Assembly: GCF_000337555.1 (NCBI RefSeq)
Contig: NZ_AOIO01000021.1
Coordinates: 112,430-176,429, forward strand
Source: Natrialba asiatica DSM 12278
GTDB taxonomy: Archaea > Halobacteriota > Halobacteria > Halobacteriales > Natrialbaceae
Direction of reading: 5' to 3'
DNA length: 64,000 bases
Below, piece by piece: positions 35,489 to 43,883 of the stretch; the first letter of the stretch is position 1, and each line of letters starts with the position of its first letter. The translations under genes and the position numbers were made by a program. The notes under the pieces were generated by a model. The model ran no database searches, was not told the origin of the DNA, and saw nothing but the letters and a program-made list of their open reading frames with translations.

Positions 35489-36757
35489 ATGTCTCAGGGT
35501 GACACACCACAGGGGAGCAGGCGTGACGTTCTTCGAGCACTCGCGGCCGGTAGCGTCGTCGGCGTTACCGGTCTCGCCGGTTGTGTCGGAAGTCCCGACG
35601 AAGTCGGCAACGGAGACGATGAAAACTTCGATACGGTCCAATTCGGCGTCCTCGAGCCGTTTACCGGCGCGTTCTCTGACCTCGCCAAAGAACGACACCA
35701 GGGGACCGAACTCGCGATCAAGCAGATAAACGAGAGCGACGAGTTCGACTTTACGATCGAGTACGACGACTACGACACGCAACTCGACCCGGCGACGGCG
35801 ACCCAGCGAGCCGATCAGGCGGTCCAATCCGACGGAGCGCAGTTCCTCACCGGCTGTATCTCGAGTTCGTCGGCGCTCGCGATCAACGACTTTGCGCGCG
35901 AGAACGAGGTCGTCTACACGCCGGGCGCGGCGGACGTGTCGATCACGGGCGAGGAGTGCAATCAGTACGTGTTCCGGTTCGAGACGAGTACGGCACAGAT
36001 CGCCGAAGTGATGGCCCAGTGGACCGCCGACGAACTCGGGGATCGGATCGTCTATCACATCGCCGACTACGCGTACGGCGAGTCCGTGCTGGAGGAGGTC
36101 GAAACGCGGATGGAGTCGACCAGCGACTCCTACGAACGCGTCGGCGTGACCCGGTCGGATCAGGGGTCGAACGACTTCGAGGCGTTCATCAGCCAGATTT
36201 CGAACGAAAGCGACGAGGCGGACGCGCTCGTCGTCGGGATGACTGGGTCCGACCTGGCCATCTTCCTCTCGCAGGCGCGGTCTCGCGGCCTCCAGAACGA
36301 GATTCCGATCGTCACGACGACCGGCTCGTTCCGGTCGATCCGAACGGGGGCGGGCGACGGGGCCTACGACATCTACAGCGGCGTGCGATACGTGCCCGAA
36401 CTCGAGACGGGGGACAACCGGGAATTCGTCGAGGCCTACGAGAGCGAGTACGACGGCGACGTACCGGACAACTTCTCGCGCGTGGGTTACGAGTCGGTTC
36501 GGATGGTCGCAAACGGCATCCGCGAAGCCGGCTCCCGCAATCCGACGACGGTCGCGGAGACGTTACCCGGCATGGAACACGAAACCATCTTCGGGCCGAA
36601 CGAGTTCCGCGAGTGCGACCAGCAGGCGTCGAATCCGGTCTGGATGGGCGAGTGCGTCGACCCGGACTCGGGCGACCTCGCCACGGTCGAGTTACTCGAG
36701 GAGCTTCCCGGTGAGGAGGCGGCACCCGACTGTGCGGAGACGGGGTGTGATCTGTAG
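35489..36757 (+). CDS. ABC transporter substrate-binding lipoprotein (branched-chain/aromatic type)
   Basis: A 422-residue LivJ-type periplasmic-binding-like protein anchored as a lipoprotein. It has a Tat signal (GSRRDVLRALAAGSVVGVTG) and lipobox LAGC with Cys about residue 31. The mature fold starts VQFGVLEPFTGAFSDLAKER and continues with the class-I binding protein hinge segments LTGCISSSSALAINDFAREN and IVYHIADYAYGESVLEEVET. It is the first gene of a four-gene uptake operon placed among phenylacetate genes, so an aromatic acid such as phenylacetate is a likely ligand (inference). Start ATG 35489 is fixed by the TATA box. Confidence 0.9.
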   Translation: MSQGDTPQGSRRDVLRALAAGSVVGVTGLAGCVGSPDEVGNGDDENFDTVQFGVLEPFTGAFSDLAKERHQGTELAIKQINESDEFDFTIEYDDYDTQLDPATATQRADQAVQSDGAQFLTGCISSSSALAINDFARENEVVYTPGAADVSITGEECNQYVFRFETSTAQIAEVMAQWTADELGDRIVYHIADYAYGESVLEEVETRMESTSDSYERVGVTRSDQGSNDFEAFISQISNESDEADALVVGMTGSDLAIFLSQARSRGLQNEIPIVTTTGSFRSIRTGAGDGAYDIYSGVRYVPELETGDNREFVEAYESEYDGDVPDNFSRVGYESVRMVANGIREAGSRNPTTVAETLPGMEHETIFGPNEFRECDQQASNPVWMGECVDPDSGDLATVELLEELPGEEAAPDCAETGCDL

Positions 36758-36758
36758 T

Positions 36759-36836
36759 ATGGACCGGCGAGCCGCGCCGACTGTGAGGCCAGATCCAACG
36801 CCGCTGTCACGGGTGAACTCGATAACCAATGGCTAG
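36759..36836 (+). other. 25-residue mini-ORF bridging the gap before the permease gene
   Basis: ATG 36759 comes one base after the stop of the binding-protein gene, and its TAG lies 8 nt inside the permease gene, so the frame spans the whole 71-bp gap. The peptide (MDRRAAPTVRPDPTPLSRVN) has no known match. It might pass ribosomes across the gap or be chance. Confidence 0.3.
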
Positions 36837-38835
36837 TGAACTCCTGCAACTGCTGGTCGACGGGTTGACGATCGGCGTCGTGTACGTGCTGTTGGCCGCG
36901 GGGTTGTCGGTCATCTTCGGCGTGATGAACGTCATCAACTTCGCCCACGGGGAGTTGTTCGCGCTGGGTGCGTACTTCGCGTTGGCGCTTATCGCGCCGT
37001 TTGGCGGCTCGGCGTTTTTCGTCGCACTGTTCGTCGCACCGCTTCTCGTCGGGATCATCGGCGTCGGAATCGAACGCTTTACCGTGCGGCCGCTGTACGG
37101 CCGGAACCCGTTGTATCACATTCTGTTGACGTTCGGCCTCGTGCTGGTCATCAACGACCTGATTTACCTGATCTGGGAACCCGGAAGCGTCACCCTTCCG
37201 CTTCCGGCGGTGCTCTCGGGGTCGATCACCGTGCTCGACGTCACCGCCAGCGTGTACAACCTGTTCATCATCGTCTTCGGCGCGCTGATGGCGGTTGCGG
37301 TCTGGGCGATGTTCGAGTTCACGAAGTACGGACTGATCGTCCGCGCCGGGGCCCAGGATCGGCAGATGGTCCGGAATCTCGGGATCGATATCGACCGGTA
37401 CTACTCGCTCGTGTTCGGGATGGGGGCAGCTTTGGCCGCGTTCGCCGGCATCATCCTCGGCGGATATCAGACGGTCAACCCGACGATGGGGATGTCCGTC
37501 ATCATCCCGGCGTTCGTCATCGTCGTTCTCGGCGGGCTCGGGAGTTTCAGGGGAGCCGTCGTGGGCGGGCTCTTCGTCGGCCTCGTCCAGACTGCGCTCC
37601 GGACGTACGCGCCGATCTTCGAGGGGACGGGCATCTTCGTGCTCATGATCGGCGTGCTCCTCGTTCGGCCGCACGGCCTCTTCGGTACCGACGCCGGCGA
37701 GGAACACGCCGGCAATCTTCTCTCGGGGCCACGCGGCGGCTTTCTCGATCCACAGACCCGCACGCGGCTCGGACTCGCCATGGTCGGCCTGCTGGCACTG
37801 GTTCCCCTCGGCGCGGGAACCCTCTACTCCACCTACGCCGTGACGCTCGTGATCGAGATCATCATCTGGGGACTGTTCGCCCTCAGCCTCGACTTCGTGA
37901 TGGGGTACACCGGCCTGGTGTCGCTCGGACACGCCTTATTCTACGGGCTCGGTGCCTACGCAGTCGCGCTCGGCCTGTCCCACGTGAGCCAATCCGCGTT
38001 CGTCGTCCTCGCGCTCGCGATCGTCATCTCGGCGGTGATCGCCTGGGGTATCGGCTTCCTCTCGATCCGCGTCTCGGGCGTCTACTTCGCGATGATCACG
38101 CTCGGATTCGCCGAACTGTTCTACAACCTGCTCGGCCAACTCGAGTTCACCGGCGGCTCCGACGGCCTGTTCGGCCTCTCCACCTACTACGGTCTCGCCG
38201 GAGTCGGCGTCGAACTCGACGAGATCGCCGTCTTCCTCGGCCCGGTCGCGATCACCGGTCAGTCGCTGTTTTACTACATCGCGCTGGCGGCGCTCGTCGC
38301 CTCGTTCCTCCTCACCCGACGGATGCTGAACTCGCCCTTCGGCGCGGTTCTCAAGTCCATCCGCGAGAACGAACAGCGAGCGACGTTCATCGGCTACGAG
38401 ACGACCGTCTACAAACGGCGGGCGTTCGTCGTCAGCGGCGCACTGGCCGGGCTCGCCGGCGGACTCTTCACGCTTAACGCGGGCTATGCGACGCCGTCGC
38501 TCGTGGATTGGCTCAACTCCGGCGAAGTCATCGTCATGGTCATCCTCGGGGGGATGGGGACGCTATACGGGCCGGTCATCGGCTCTGGCATCTTCTTCGG
38601 CCTCGAAGAGTTGCTCACCGGCTTTACGGACCGGTGGCGACTGGTCCTCGGGACGATCTTCGTCCTATTCGTCATCCTCCTCCCGGGCGGGCTGGTCTCG
38701 CTCCCGAGCCGGCTCGCGCCGGCCCTGCTCGGAGCGCCGGGCCGAGGACCGAACCCGGAGCCGGAGCCGGAATCGAATCCGGACCCGGAACCGGCGACGG
38801 ACGTCGACGACGCACACACCAGAGGTGACGATTGA
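36829..38835 (+). CDS. Fused LivH-LivM ABC permease
   Basis: A 668-residue membrane protein holding both permease subunits of a branched-chain-type ABC importer. Residues 1-290 are LivH-like (VDGLTIGVVYVLLAAGLSVI, GVMNVINFAHGELFALGAYF, VVLGGLGSFRGAVVGGLFVG). Residues about 315-640 are LivM-like (FALSLDFVMGYTGLVSLGHA, ILGGMGTLYGPVIGSGIFFG), each with its EAA-type loop (LVIRAGAQDRQMVRNLGID and LKSIRENEQRATFIGYE). A Pro/Glu-rich tail ends the protein. In most organisms these are two genes. TGATG overlap with the ATPase gene. Confidence 0.93.
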   Translation: MASELLQLLVDGLTIGVVYVLLAAGLSVIFGVMNVINFAHGELFALGAYFALALIAPFGGSAFFVALFVAPLLVGIIGVGIERFTVRPLYGRNPLYHILLTFGLVLVINDLIYLIWEPGSVTLPLPAVLSGSITVLDVTASVYNLFIIVFGALMAVAVWAMFEFTKYGLIVRAGAQDRQMVRNLGIDIDRYYSLVFGMGAALAAFAGIILGGYQTVNPTMGMSVIIPAFVIVVLGGLGSFRGAVVGGLFVGLVQTALRTYAPIFEGTGIFVLMIGVLLVRPHGLFGTDAGEEHAGNLLSGPRGGFLDPQTRTRLGLAMVGLLALVPLGAGTLYSTYAVTLVIEIIIWGLFALSLDFVMGYTGLVSLGHALFYGLGAYAVALGLSHVSQSAFVVLALAIVISAVIAWGIGFLSIRVSGVYFAMITLGFAELFYNLLGQLEFTGGSDGLFGLSTYYGLAGVGVELDEIAVFLGPVAITGQSLFYYIALAALVASFLLTRRMLNSPFGAVLKSIRENEQRATFIGYETTVYKRRAFVVSGALAGLAGGLFTLNAGYATPSLVDWLNSGEVIVMVILGGMGTLYGPVIGSGIFFGLEELLTGFTDRWRLVLGTIFVLFVILLPGGLVSLPSRLAPALLGAPGRGPNPEPEPESNPDPEPATDVDDAHTRGDD

Positions 38836-39689
38836 TGGCACTCGAATCGAGCGAATCGACCGAACCGAACGAATCGACCGATCCAACCGAGCCGAGCGAC
38901 CCGATCGAAACGACCCAGCAACGCACGGACACCCCGCTGCTTCAGACCGAGAATCTGGTCAAGCGATTCGGCCAGTTCACCGCGACGGACCGCGTCGACC
39001 TGACGATCGAACGCGGCGAGTTCAGGAGCGTCATCGGGCCGAACGGGGCGGGCAAGACGACCCTGTTTAACCTCATCACCGGCGCGTTGCCCGTCACCGC
39101 AGGCGCGATCTACTTCGACGGCGCGGACATCACGGCGCTGTCGCCGTCGGCGCGGGTCCGCCGCGGCATCGGTCGCTCGTTCCAGATCTCGAACGTTTTC
39201 GGCGGACTCACCGTCCGCGAGAACGTCAGGCTGGCCATCCAGTCGGTCGCTCGCGACGAGTATACCGCCGTCGAATCGCTGTTCAAACCGACCGACCGCT
39301 ACGACGAACTGAACGACCGGACCGAGGCGATCCTCGACCGCATCGGCCTCGCTCACGTCGCCGCCGAACAGGCGAACGCGCTCGCCTACGGCGACAAGCG
39401 GCGGCTCGAAATCGGCGTCGTCCTCGCGACCGATCCCGAACTCGTGCTGTTCGACGAACCGACCGCCGGCATGAGCGTCGAAGAGACCCGGGAGACGATC
39501 GACCTGCTCGAAGCGGTCCTCGTCGACCAGACGCTGTTGCTCATCGAACACGATATCGAACTCGTCATGGAACTCTCAGACCGCATCACCGTGTTGAACG
39601 GCGGGCAGATACTCGCGGAGGGAACGCCCGCGGAGATCGCCGCAAACCAGGACGTGCAAAACGCCTACCTCGGGGGGATGACCGAATGA
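38835..39689 (+). CDS. ABC transporter ATP-binding protein (LivG-like)
   Basis: A 284-residue ATPase. The first 30 residues are an acidic Ser/Glu/Pro/Thr repeat (ESSESTEPNESTDPTEPSDP) not usual in LivG. The core has Walker A GPNGAGKTTLF, the Q-loop region RGIGRSFQISNVF, the signature region LAYGDKRRLEIG (usually L-S-[YG]-G-x-x-[QR], here A-Y-G-D-K-R) and Walker B LVLFDEPTAGM. It ends with the LivG-type C-terminus (AEGTPAEIAANQDVQNAYLG). Starts on TGATG with the permease gene and ends in ATGA with the LivF-like gene, so the operon is tightly coupled. Confidence 0.93.
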   Translation: MALESSESTEPNESTDPTEPSDPIETTQQRTDTPLLQTENLVKRFGQFTATDRVDLTIERGEFRSVIGPNGAGKTTLFNLITGALPVTAGAIYFDGADITALSPSARVRRGIGRSFQISNVFGGLTVRENVRLAIQSVARDEYTAVESLFKPTDRYDELNDRTEAILDRIGLAHVAAEQANALAYGDKRRLEIGVVLATDPELVLFDEPTAGMSVEETRETIDLLEAVLVDQTLLLIEHDIELVMELSDRITVLNGGQILAEGTPAEIAANQDVQNAYLGGMTE

Positions 39690-40405
39690 GTGCCGACCCG
39701 CTCCTTTCGGTCGACTCGGTCGATGCCGGGTACGGTGACACGCAGGTGCTGCGCGACCTCTCGCTCTCGGTCGACGCGGGTGAAATCGTCTCGCTCGTCG
39801 GCCGCAACGGTGCCGGGAAGACGACGACGCTCCGAACGATTATGGGGATTCTCCAGCCGACGAGCGGGCACGTTACGTACAACGGTGCCGACATTTCCGC
39901 ACTCGACGCGACGGAAACCGCCCGGCAGGGACTCGCACTCGTCCCGGAGGAACGCCGAATCTTTCCCGACCTGACCGTCACCGAAAACCTCGAACTGGCG
40001 GCCCACGGCGGCACGGCGGACGACTCGCTCTCCGTCGCCGAAGCCCTCGAGATGTTCGAGAACCTGCGAGAGCGCGCCGGAAACTCCGGGTCATCGCTTT
40101 CCGGTGGGGAACAACAGATGCTCGCAATCGCCCGTGCGCTCGTCAGCGGCGCGGACCTCGTCTTACTCGACGAACCGACCGAAGGACTCGCCCCCTACAT
40201 CGTTCAGGACGTGATGGACATCGTCGCGGCCCTCAATGAGCGGGGCATCACCGTCCTGCTGGTCGAGCAAAACGTCCAGGTCTGTCTCGAACTCGCCGAC
40301 CGCAACTACCTCGTCGACCAGGGGCAGGTCGTCTACGAGGGCACGGCCGCTGAACTCGAGGCCAACGAGGACGTTCTCGACAGATATCTCGGTGTGACCG
40401 CCTGA
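39686..40405 (+). CDS. ABC transporter ATP-binding protein (LivF-like)
   Basis: A 239-residue ATPase, second of the pair that drives the branched-chain-type importer. Walker A is GRNGAGKTTTLRTIMG, the Q-loop is TARQGLALVPEERRIF, the signature is LSGGEQQMLAIARAL and Walker B is LVLLDEPTEGLAP, all standard LivF. The ATG overlaps the stop of the LivG-like gene (ATGA). Last gene of the uptake operon; it is convergent with a PaaI-type thioesterase gene 57 bp away. Confidence 0.95.
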   Translation: MSADPLLSVDSVDAGYGDTQVLRDLSLSVDAGEIVSLVGRNGAGKTTTLRTIMGILQPTSGHVTYNGADISALDATETARQGLALVPEERRIFPDLTVTENLELAAHGGTADDSLSVAEALEMFENLRERAGNSGSSLSGGEQQMLAIARALVSGADLVLLDEPTEGLAPYIVQDVMDIVAALNERGITVLLVEQNVQVCLELADRNYLVDQGQVVYEGTAAELEANEDVLDRYLGVTA

Positions 40406-40462
40406 TCTGCCCCTGTTCACCGATTAAATAGATCAGTTATCTGGCTCCAGGTCGCGACCGTA

Positions 40463-40888
40463 TCACGGTTTGTACACCCGTCCGCGGAACGTTGCAACGC
40501 GATCGCCAGTTTCGTCGGCCTCGTCAGTGACGACGACCTCGTACTCGGCGGTGCGACCACCGTAGTGAGTCTCCTTGGCCGTTGCGGTGAGAACGGTTCC
40601 GACCTCGACGGCGTCGAGATACGAGACGTTCGTTTCGAGTGCGACCGCGGTCTCGCCGTCAGCGTTCGATGCCGCGGCGAACGCCGCATCGGCGAGCGAG
40701 TAAATCGCGCCGCCGTGTGGCGTGCCGTGGAAGTTCGTCAGATCGTCGGTGATCTCGAGTCGCGTTCGTGCGGTGCCCGCCCCGAGTTCGGCGAGCTCGA
40801 TGCCGAGGGTCGCACAGTAGGGGTCGCTCTCGATCTGTCGTCTAATCGCGTTCGCGTCCGCATCTGCATCTGCGTCTCGCGGTGCCAT
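40463..40888 (-). CDS. paaI: PaaI-type hydroxyphenylacetyl-CoA thioesterase
   Basis: A 141-residue hot-dog thioesterase. After an Asp/Ala-rich start, SDPYCATLGIELAELGAGTA leads to the signature FHGTPHGGAIYSLADAAFAA with the His-Gly-Gly loop of PaaI, then TNVSYLDAVEVGTVLTATAK. In phenylacetate catabolism PaaI removes dead-end CoA esters to free CoA. Second of a leftward pair with the HTH-10 regulator gene (50 bp). ATG 40888 chosen. A second, less similar thioesterase lies at 45935. Confidence 0.9.
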   Translation of the reverse strand: MAPRDADADADANAIRRQIESDPYCATLGIELAELGAGTARTRLEITDDLTNFHGTPHGGAIYSLADAAFAAASNADGETAVALETNVSYLDAVEVGTVLTATAKETHYGGRTAEYEVVVTDEADETGDRVATFRGRVYKP

Positions 40889-40938
40889 ACGCTGGCACAG
40901 CGATGCGGAAACGGAAGTAACTACCGGCGGAGCACTGA

Positions 40939-41577
40939 TCACCCGAAGAGTTGGCCGAAAAGCGCCGCCTCGCCGCGACGGAGTCGTTCGAGGAACGCCG
41001 ACTTGCTAATGTCGAGTTCGTCGGCGACGGCCTCCGAGGACGTTTCGCGCGGAATCGCGAAGTAGCCCATCGCGACCGCGGTGCGGATGCACTCTTCCTG
41101 GGCCGGCGTGAGGTCCCACCGGTGGCCGGGCGATTCTCTGGCTTCTGTTTCCAGCGGATAGACCCGTTCGAGGCGGACGCCAACGGTTTCGCCGGCCGCC
41201 GCCATGACGCCCTTGAGAACGTCGCGGCCGACGACCGCACCGGTGATCGTCGCCGCACCGTCCCGGTATCGGAGCGTTTCGATGATGAGGCCGCCGTCGA
41301 TAAGTTCGTGGACGACGCACGGATGCTTCGACAGGCAGCGATAGCGGTACCGACCGTCCGTGCGAGAGACGTGCAGGTACAGGAGTCGGTCGTCGGCGTC
41401 CAGCGTCTCGACCAGTTCCTCCGACTGTACCGCCGTGAACTGTAACAGATCGTACCCGTCGCTGCGACGCTGTGGCGGTTGGGCGTCGACCTCGATTCCG
41501 GTCGCTCGCGTCGCCGCCGCGAGCGGACAGTCGTCGTTTTGCACGCGGAACTCGACCGCGAGACACTCGTCAATCAT
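40939..41577 (-). CDS. HTH-10 (Bat-type) regulator of the phenylacetate island
   Basis: A 212-residue regulator divergent from paaA. The N-terminal part (MIDECLAVEFRVQNDDCPLA, LLYLHVSRTDGRYRYRCLSK) is a sensor-like region; the C-terminal HTH-10 domain reads LTPAQEECIRTAVAMGYFAI, PRETSSEAVADELDISKSAF. Divergent placement and the short shared promoter region make paaABCD a likely target (inference). ATG 41577 is chosen over the frame's ATG 41637 because TTTAAATATA lies about 30-36 nt upstream of 41577, inside the longer frame. Confidence 0.87.
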   Translation of the reverse strand: MIDECLAVEFRVQNDDCPLAAATRATGIEVDAQPPQRRSDGYDLLQFTAVQSEELVETLDADDRLLYLHVSRTDGRYRYRCLSKHPCVVHELIDGGLIIETLRYRDGAATITGAVVGRDVLKGVMAAAGETVGVRLERVYPLETEARESPGHRWDLTPAQEECIRTAVAMGYFAIPRETSSEAVADELDISKSAFLERLRRGEAALFGQLFG

Positions 41578-41605
41578 CCCCAGTACACATGATCTATTAT
41601 CGGGA

Positions 41606-41616
41606 ATATATTTAAA
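41606..41616 (-). promoter_or_regulatory. TATA box of the HTH-10 regulator gene
   Basis: Minus-strand TTTAAATATA lies about 30-38 nt before ATG 41577. It shares a 95-bp divergent region with the paaA promoter. Confidence 0.45.
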
Positions 41617-41645
41617 ACCCCCGTATGTGGTGGTCAATTGCTAAG

Positions 41646-41653
41646 GATATAAC
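41646..41653 (+). promoter_or_regulatory. TATA box of the paaABCD operon
   Basis: GATATAAC lies about 20-27 nt before ATG 41673, giving a leaderless or near-leaderless paaA mRNA. Preceded by purine-rich GCTAAG, a possible BRE. Confidence 0.5.
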
Positions 41654-41672
41654 CCGCGTCTAGTGTGATACG

Positions 41673-42614
41673 ATGAACATCGACACGGTCAAAGAACGCG
41701 CGGGGCCGCGGGAGTTCAGCCCGGCGGACGAACTCCCGAGGGAGTACCGGGAGGCGGCGACCCGGATGATCGAGTTCCACGCCAACAGCGAGATCATGGG
41801 GGCGTACCTGGAACGGCCGTTCATCCGGCAAGCGCCGAGTATCGACCGGAAACTGGCCTTTTCCGCGAAGGTGCAAGACGAGATCGGTCACGGACAGTTG
41901 CTCTACCGCGCCGCGGAGTCCCTCGGCGTGAAGACGCGCGAGGAGATGCTCGACGATCTCGCCAACGGCGACGGGAAGTTCCTGAACTGTTTCCACTATC
42001 CGATGGAGAGTTGGGTCGAGACGCCGATGATCGCCTTTTTCGTCGACGGCGCGGCGATGCGCCGACAGGCGACGCTCCGACGAACGAGCTGGGAGCCGTA
42101 CGCCCACGCGATGGACAAGGTGTGTTTCGAGGAGGGGTTCCACGTCAAACACGGCGAGGACATCCTGAGGGAACTCATGTCCGGATCGAAGAAAGAACAG
42201 CAAATGACCCAGGAGGCCTTCGAGGAGTGGTGGCCCCGCATCATCCAGTTCTTCGGGCCGACCGACGACAAGAGCACCCACCACGATTTCGCCGCCTCGG
42301 TGGGGCTGAAACAGCAGTCCAACGACGACCTGCGCAACGCCTTCCTCGATCAGTACATCCCGAAGGCGCGCAAGTACGGGCTCGAAATCCCCGACGAACC
42401 CCGGATTCGCGAGCGCGACGACGGCACCTACGCGGTCGAGGAGGACGACCTGAACTGGGACGAGTTCTTCACGATCGCGAAGAACGAGTTCGAGCCCGGC
42501 CTGGGCCAGATCAACGGGCGAAAGACCGCACAGGAAGCGGTCGACTGGGTCCGCGAAACGATCGAACGCGACGCATCCGCCGCCGGCGGCCACGCGCCGC
42601 AGGCGGCCGACTGA
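41673..42614 (+). CDS. paaA: 1,2-phenylacetyl-CoA epoxidase, catalytic subunit A
   Basis: Di-iron oxygenase subunit that epoxidises the ring of phenylacetyl-CoA. The 313 residues carry the two carboxylate-histidine motifs: VQDEIGHGQLLYRAAESLG (E-x-x-H) near residue 70 and VCFEEGFHVKHGEDILRELM near residue 150, with the early Glu in RMIEFHANSEIMGAY. Length agrees with bacterial PaaA. First gene of paaABCD; the paaB start follows 2 nt after the stop. No PaaE reductase gene is in the window, so electrons must come from a protein encoded elsewhere. Confidence 0.96.
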   Translation: MNIDTVKERAGPREFSPADELPREYREAATRMIEFHANSEIMGAYLERPFIRQAPSIDRKLAFSAKVQDEIGHGQLLYRAAESLGVKTREEMLDDLANGDGKFLNCFHYPMESWVETPMIAFFVDGAAMRRQATLRRTSWEPYAHAMDKVCFEEGFHVKHGEDILRELMSGSKKEQQMTQEAFEEWWPRIIQFFGPTDDKSTHHDFAASVGLKQQSNDDLRNAFLDQYIPKARKYGLEIPDEPRIRERDDGTYAVEEDDLNWDEFFTIAKNEFEPGLGQINGRKTAQEAVDWVRETIERDASAAGGHAPQAAD

Positions 42615-42616
42615 AC

Positions 42617-42934
42617 ATGATCTGGGAAGTCTTTCGCCAGGAGAAGACGGGTGGATATCACACCCACTGCGGCAACGTCCACGCGCCGGATCGGGAGATG
42701 GCAAAGCAGTTCGCCGCCGTCCAGCACGGCCGGCGCAAACCGACGAACAGCCTCTGGGTCGTGCCCCGGGAGGAAGTCGGCGAGATCGACGGCGAGGACG
42801 TGGTCTTCGGCGGTACCACCGATAAGAGTTACCGCTGGGCGACGACCTACAACACCACCGGAGCCGACGCCCGGGAGGTCGCCGAGTCCGAGGACGAACA
42901 GGCGACCGCCGAGAAACAGCGGGGTGACGACTGA
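42617..42934 (+). CDS. paaB: 1,2-phenylacetyl-CoA epoxidase subunit B
   Basis: A 105-residue small subunit of the epoxidase complex. It opens MIWEVFRQEKTGGYHTHCGN and contains DREMAKQFAAVQHGRRKPTN and LWVVPREEV, typical of PaaB. It probably stabilises the complex and has no catalytic centre. TGATG overlap with paaC indicates coupled translation. Confidence 0.95.
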   Translation: MIWEVFRQEKTGGYHTHCGNVHAPDREMAKQFAAVQHGRRKPTNSLWVVPREEVGEIDGEDVVFGGTTDKSYRWATTYNTTGADAREVAESEDEQATAEKQRGDD

Positions 42935-43854
42935 TGGCGGCCGCACCCGACGAGTTCAGCGAGCCGGACGACCTCGACGAGCGCGAGCGGACGGCGCTCG
43001 AAACGCTCTGCAAGCGTCTCGCGGACGACGAGTTCGTCCTCGCCGAGCGCTACACCGAGTGGCAGGTCCGGGCTCCCACGCTCGAGTCGGACCTCGCGCT
43101 CGCGAACAACGCGCAGGACGAATTGGGTCACGCGCGCCTCTGGTACGACGTGCTCGGCGACCTCGGCTTCGAGGAACGGGATTTGATCTACGAGCGCGAC
43201 CCCGACGACTTCCGGCACAGTACGCTCGTCGAACGCCCCTTCGAGGATGGCAACTGGGCCGATCCCGTCCTCCGGTCGTACCTCTACGACGTCGCCGAGG
43301 AACTGCGACTCGAGGCGCTTGCGGACTCCTCGTACCCGAAAATCGCCGATCGTGTCGAGAAGATTCGGAGCGAAGAAGGCTACCACCGCGAACACGCTCA
43401 GAACTGGCTCGAACGCCTCGCCGACGACGAGGAGAGCCGCGAACGCTTGCAGGCGACGCTCGACGAGCTATTTGCACACGCACTCACGCTCTTCGAGCCG
43501 TGCGCGCCGCCACGCGGCGCGAACGAGGCAAGCGGCGACAAGCCGCGAGCAGTCGATTCCGGGATCGAAGCCGATATCGTCGACCTCGGTCTCCGCACCG
43601 CGACGCTCGACGAACTCGGCGAGGAGTGGCTCTCGATCGTCGTTCCGTACCTGGAATCGCTCGATCTCGCGGTTCCGATCGACGGCGACGGCGACGACGA
43701 CGGCTTCGAAGTGACAGCAGCTGCACTGCCCGACGAGCGCGGCCGCGACGGCACCCACACCGACGCGTGGGCCGAGCTCTACGACGAATTCACGCACACC
43801 TATCGCGAACTCGGTCGCGACGAACCGACCGCGATCATGGACGCCCCCGAATGA
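42934..43854 (+). CDS. paaC: 1,2-phenylacetyl-CoA epoxidase subunit C
   Basis: A 306-residue structural partner of PaaA with the same ferritin-like fold. The motifs LALANNAQDELGHARLWYDV and KIRSEEGYHREHAQNWLERL keep ligand-like residues, but in characterised bacteria PaaC is not the active site. The region from about 189 to 220 contains a haloarchaeal insert (PPRGANEASGDKPRAVDSGI). Its stop overlaps a 10-residue mini-ORF leading to paaD. Confidence 0.94.
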   Translation: MAAAPDEFSEPDDLDERERTALETLCKRLADDEFVLAERYTEWQVRAPTLESDLALANNAQDELGHARLWYDVLGDLGFEERDLIYERDPDDFRHSTLVERPFEDGNWADPVLRSYLYDVAEELRLEALADSSYPKIADRVEKIRSEEGYHREHAQNWLERLADDEESRERLQATLDELFAHALTLFEPCAPPRGANEASGDKPRAVDSGIEADIVDLGLRTATLDELGEEWLSIVVPYLESLDLAVPIDGDGDDDGFEVTAAALPDERGRDGTHTDAWAELYDEFTHTYRELGRDEPTAIMDAPE

Positions 43855-43883
43855 GAACGAGAACGAGGACGAGAATCCAATGA
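43851..43883 (+). other. 10-residue mini-ORF bridging paaC and paaD
   Basis: ATG 43851 overlaps the paaC stop (ATGA), the frame reads MRTRTRTRIQ, and its TGA overlaps the paaD ATG (again ATGA). It exactly fills the 25-nt gap, which consists of an AGAACG-type repeat. Either a coupling device or a by-product of repeat expansion. Confidence 0.35.
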
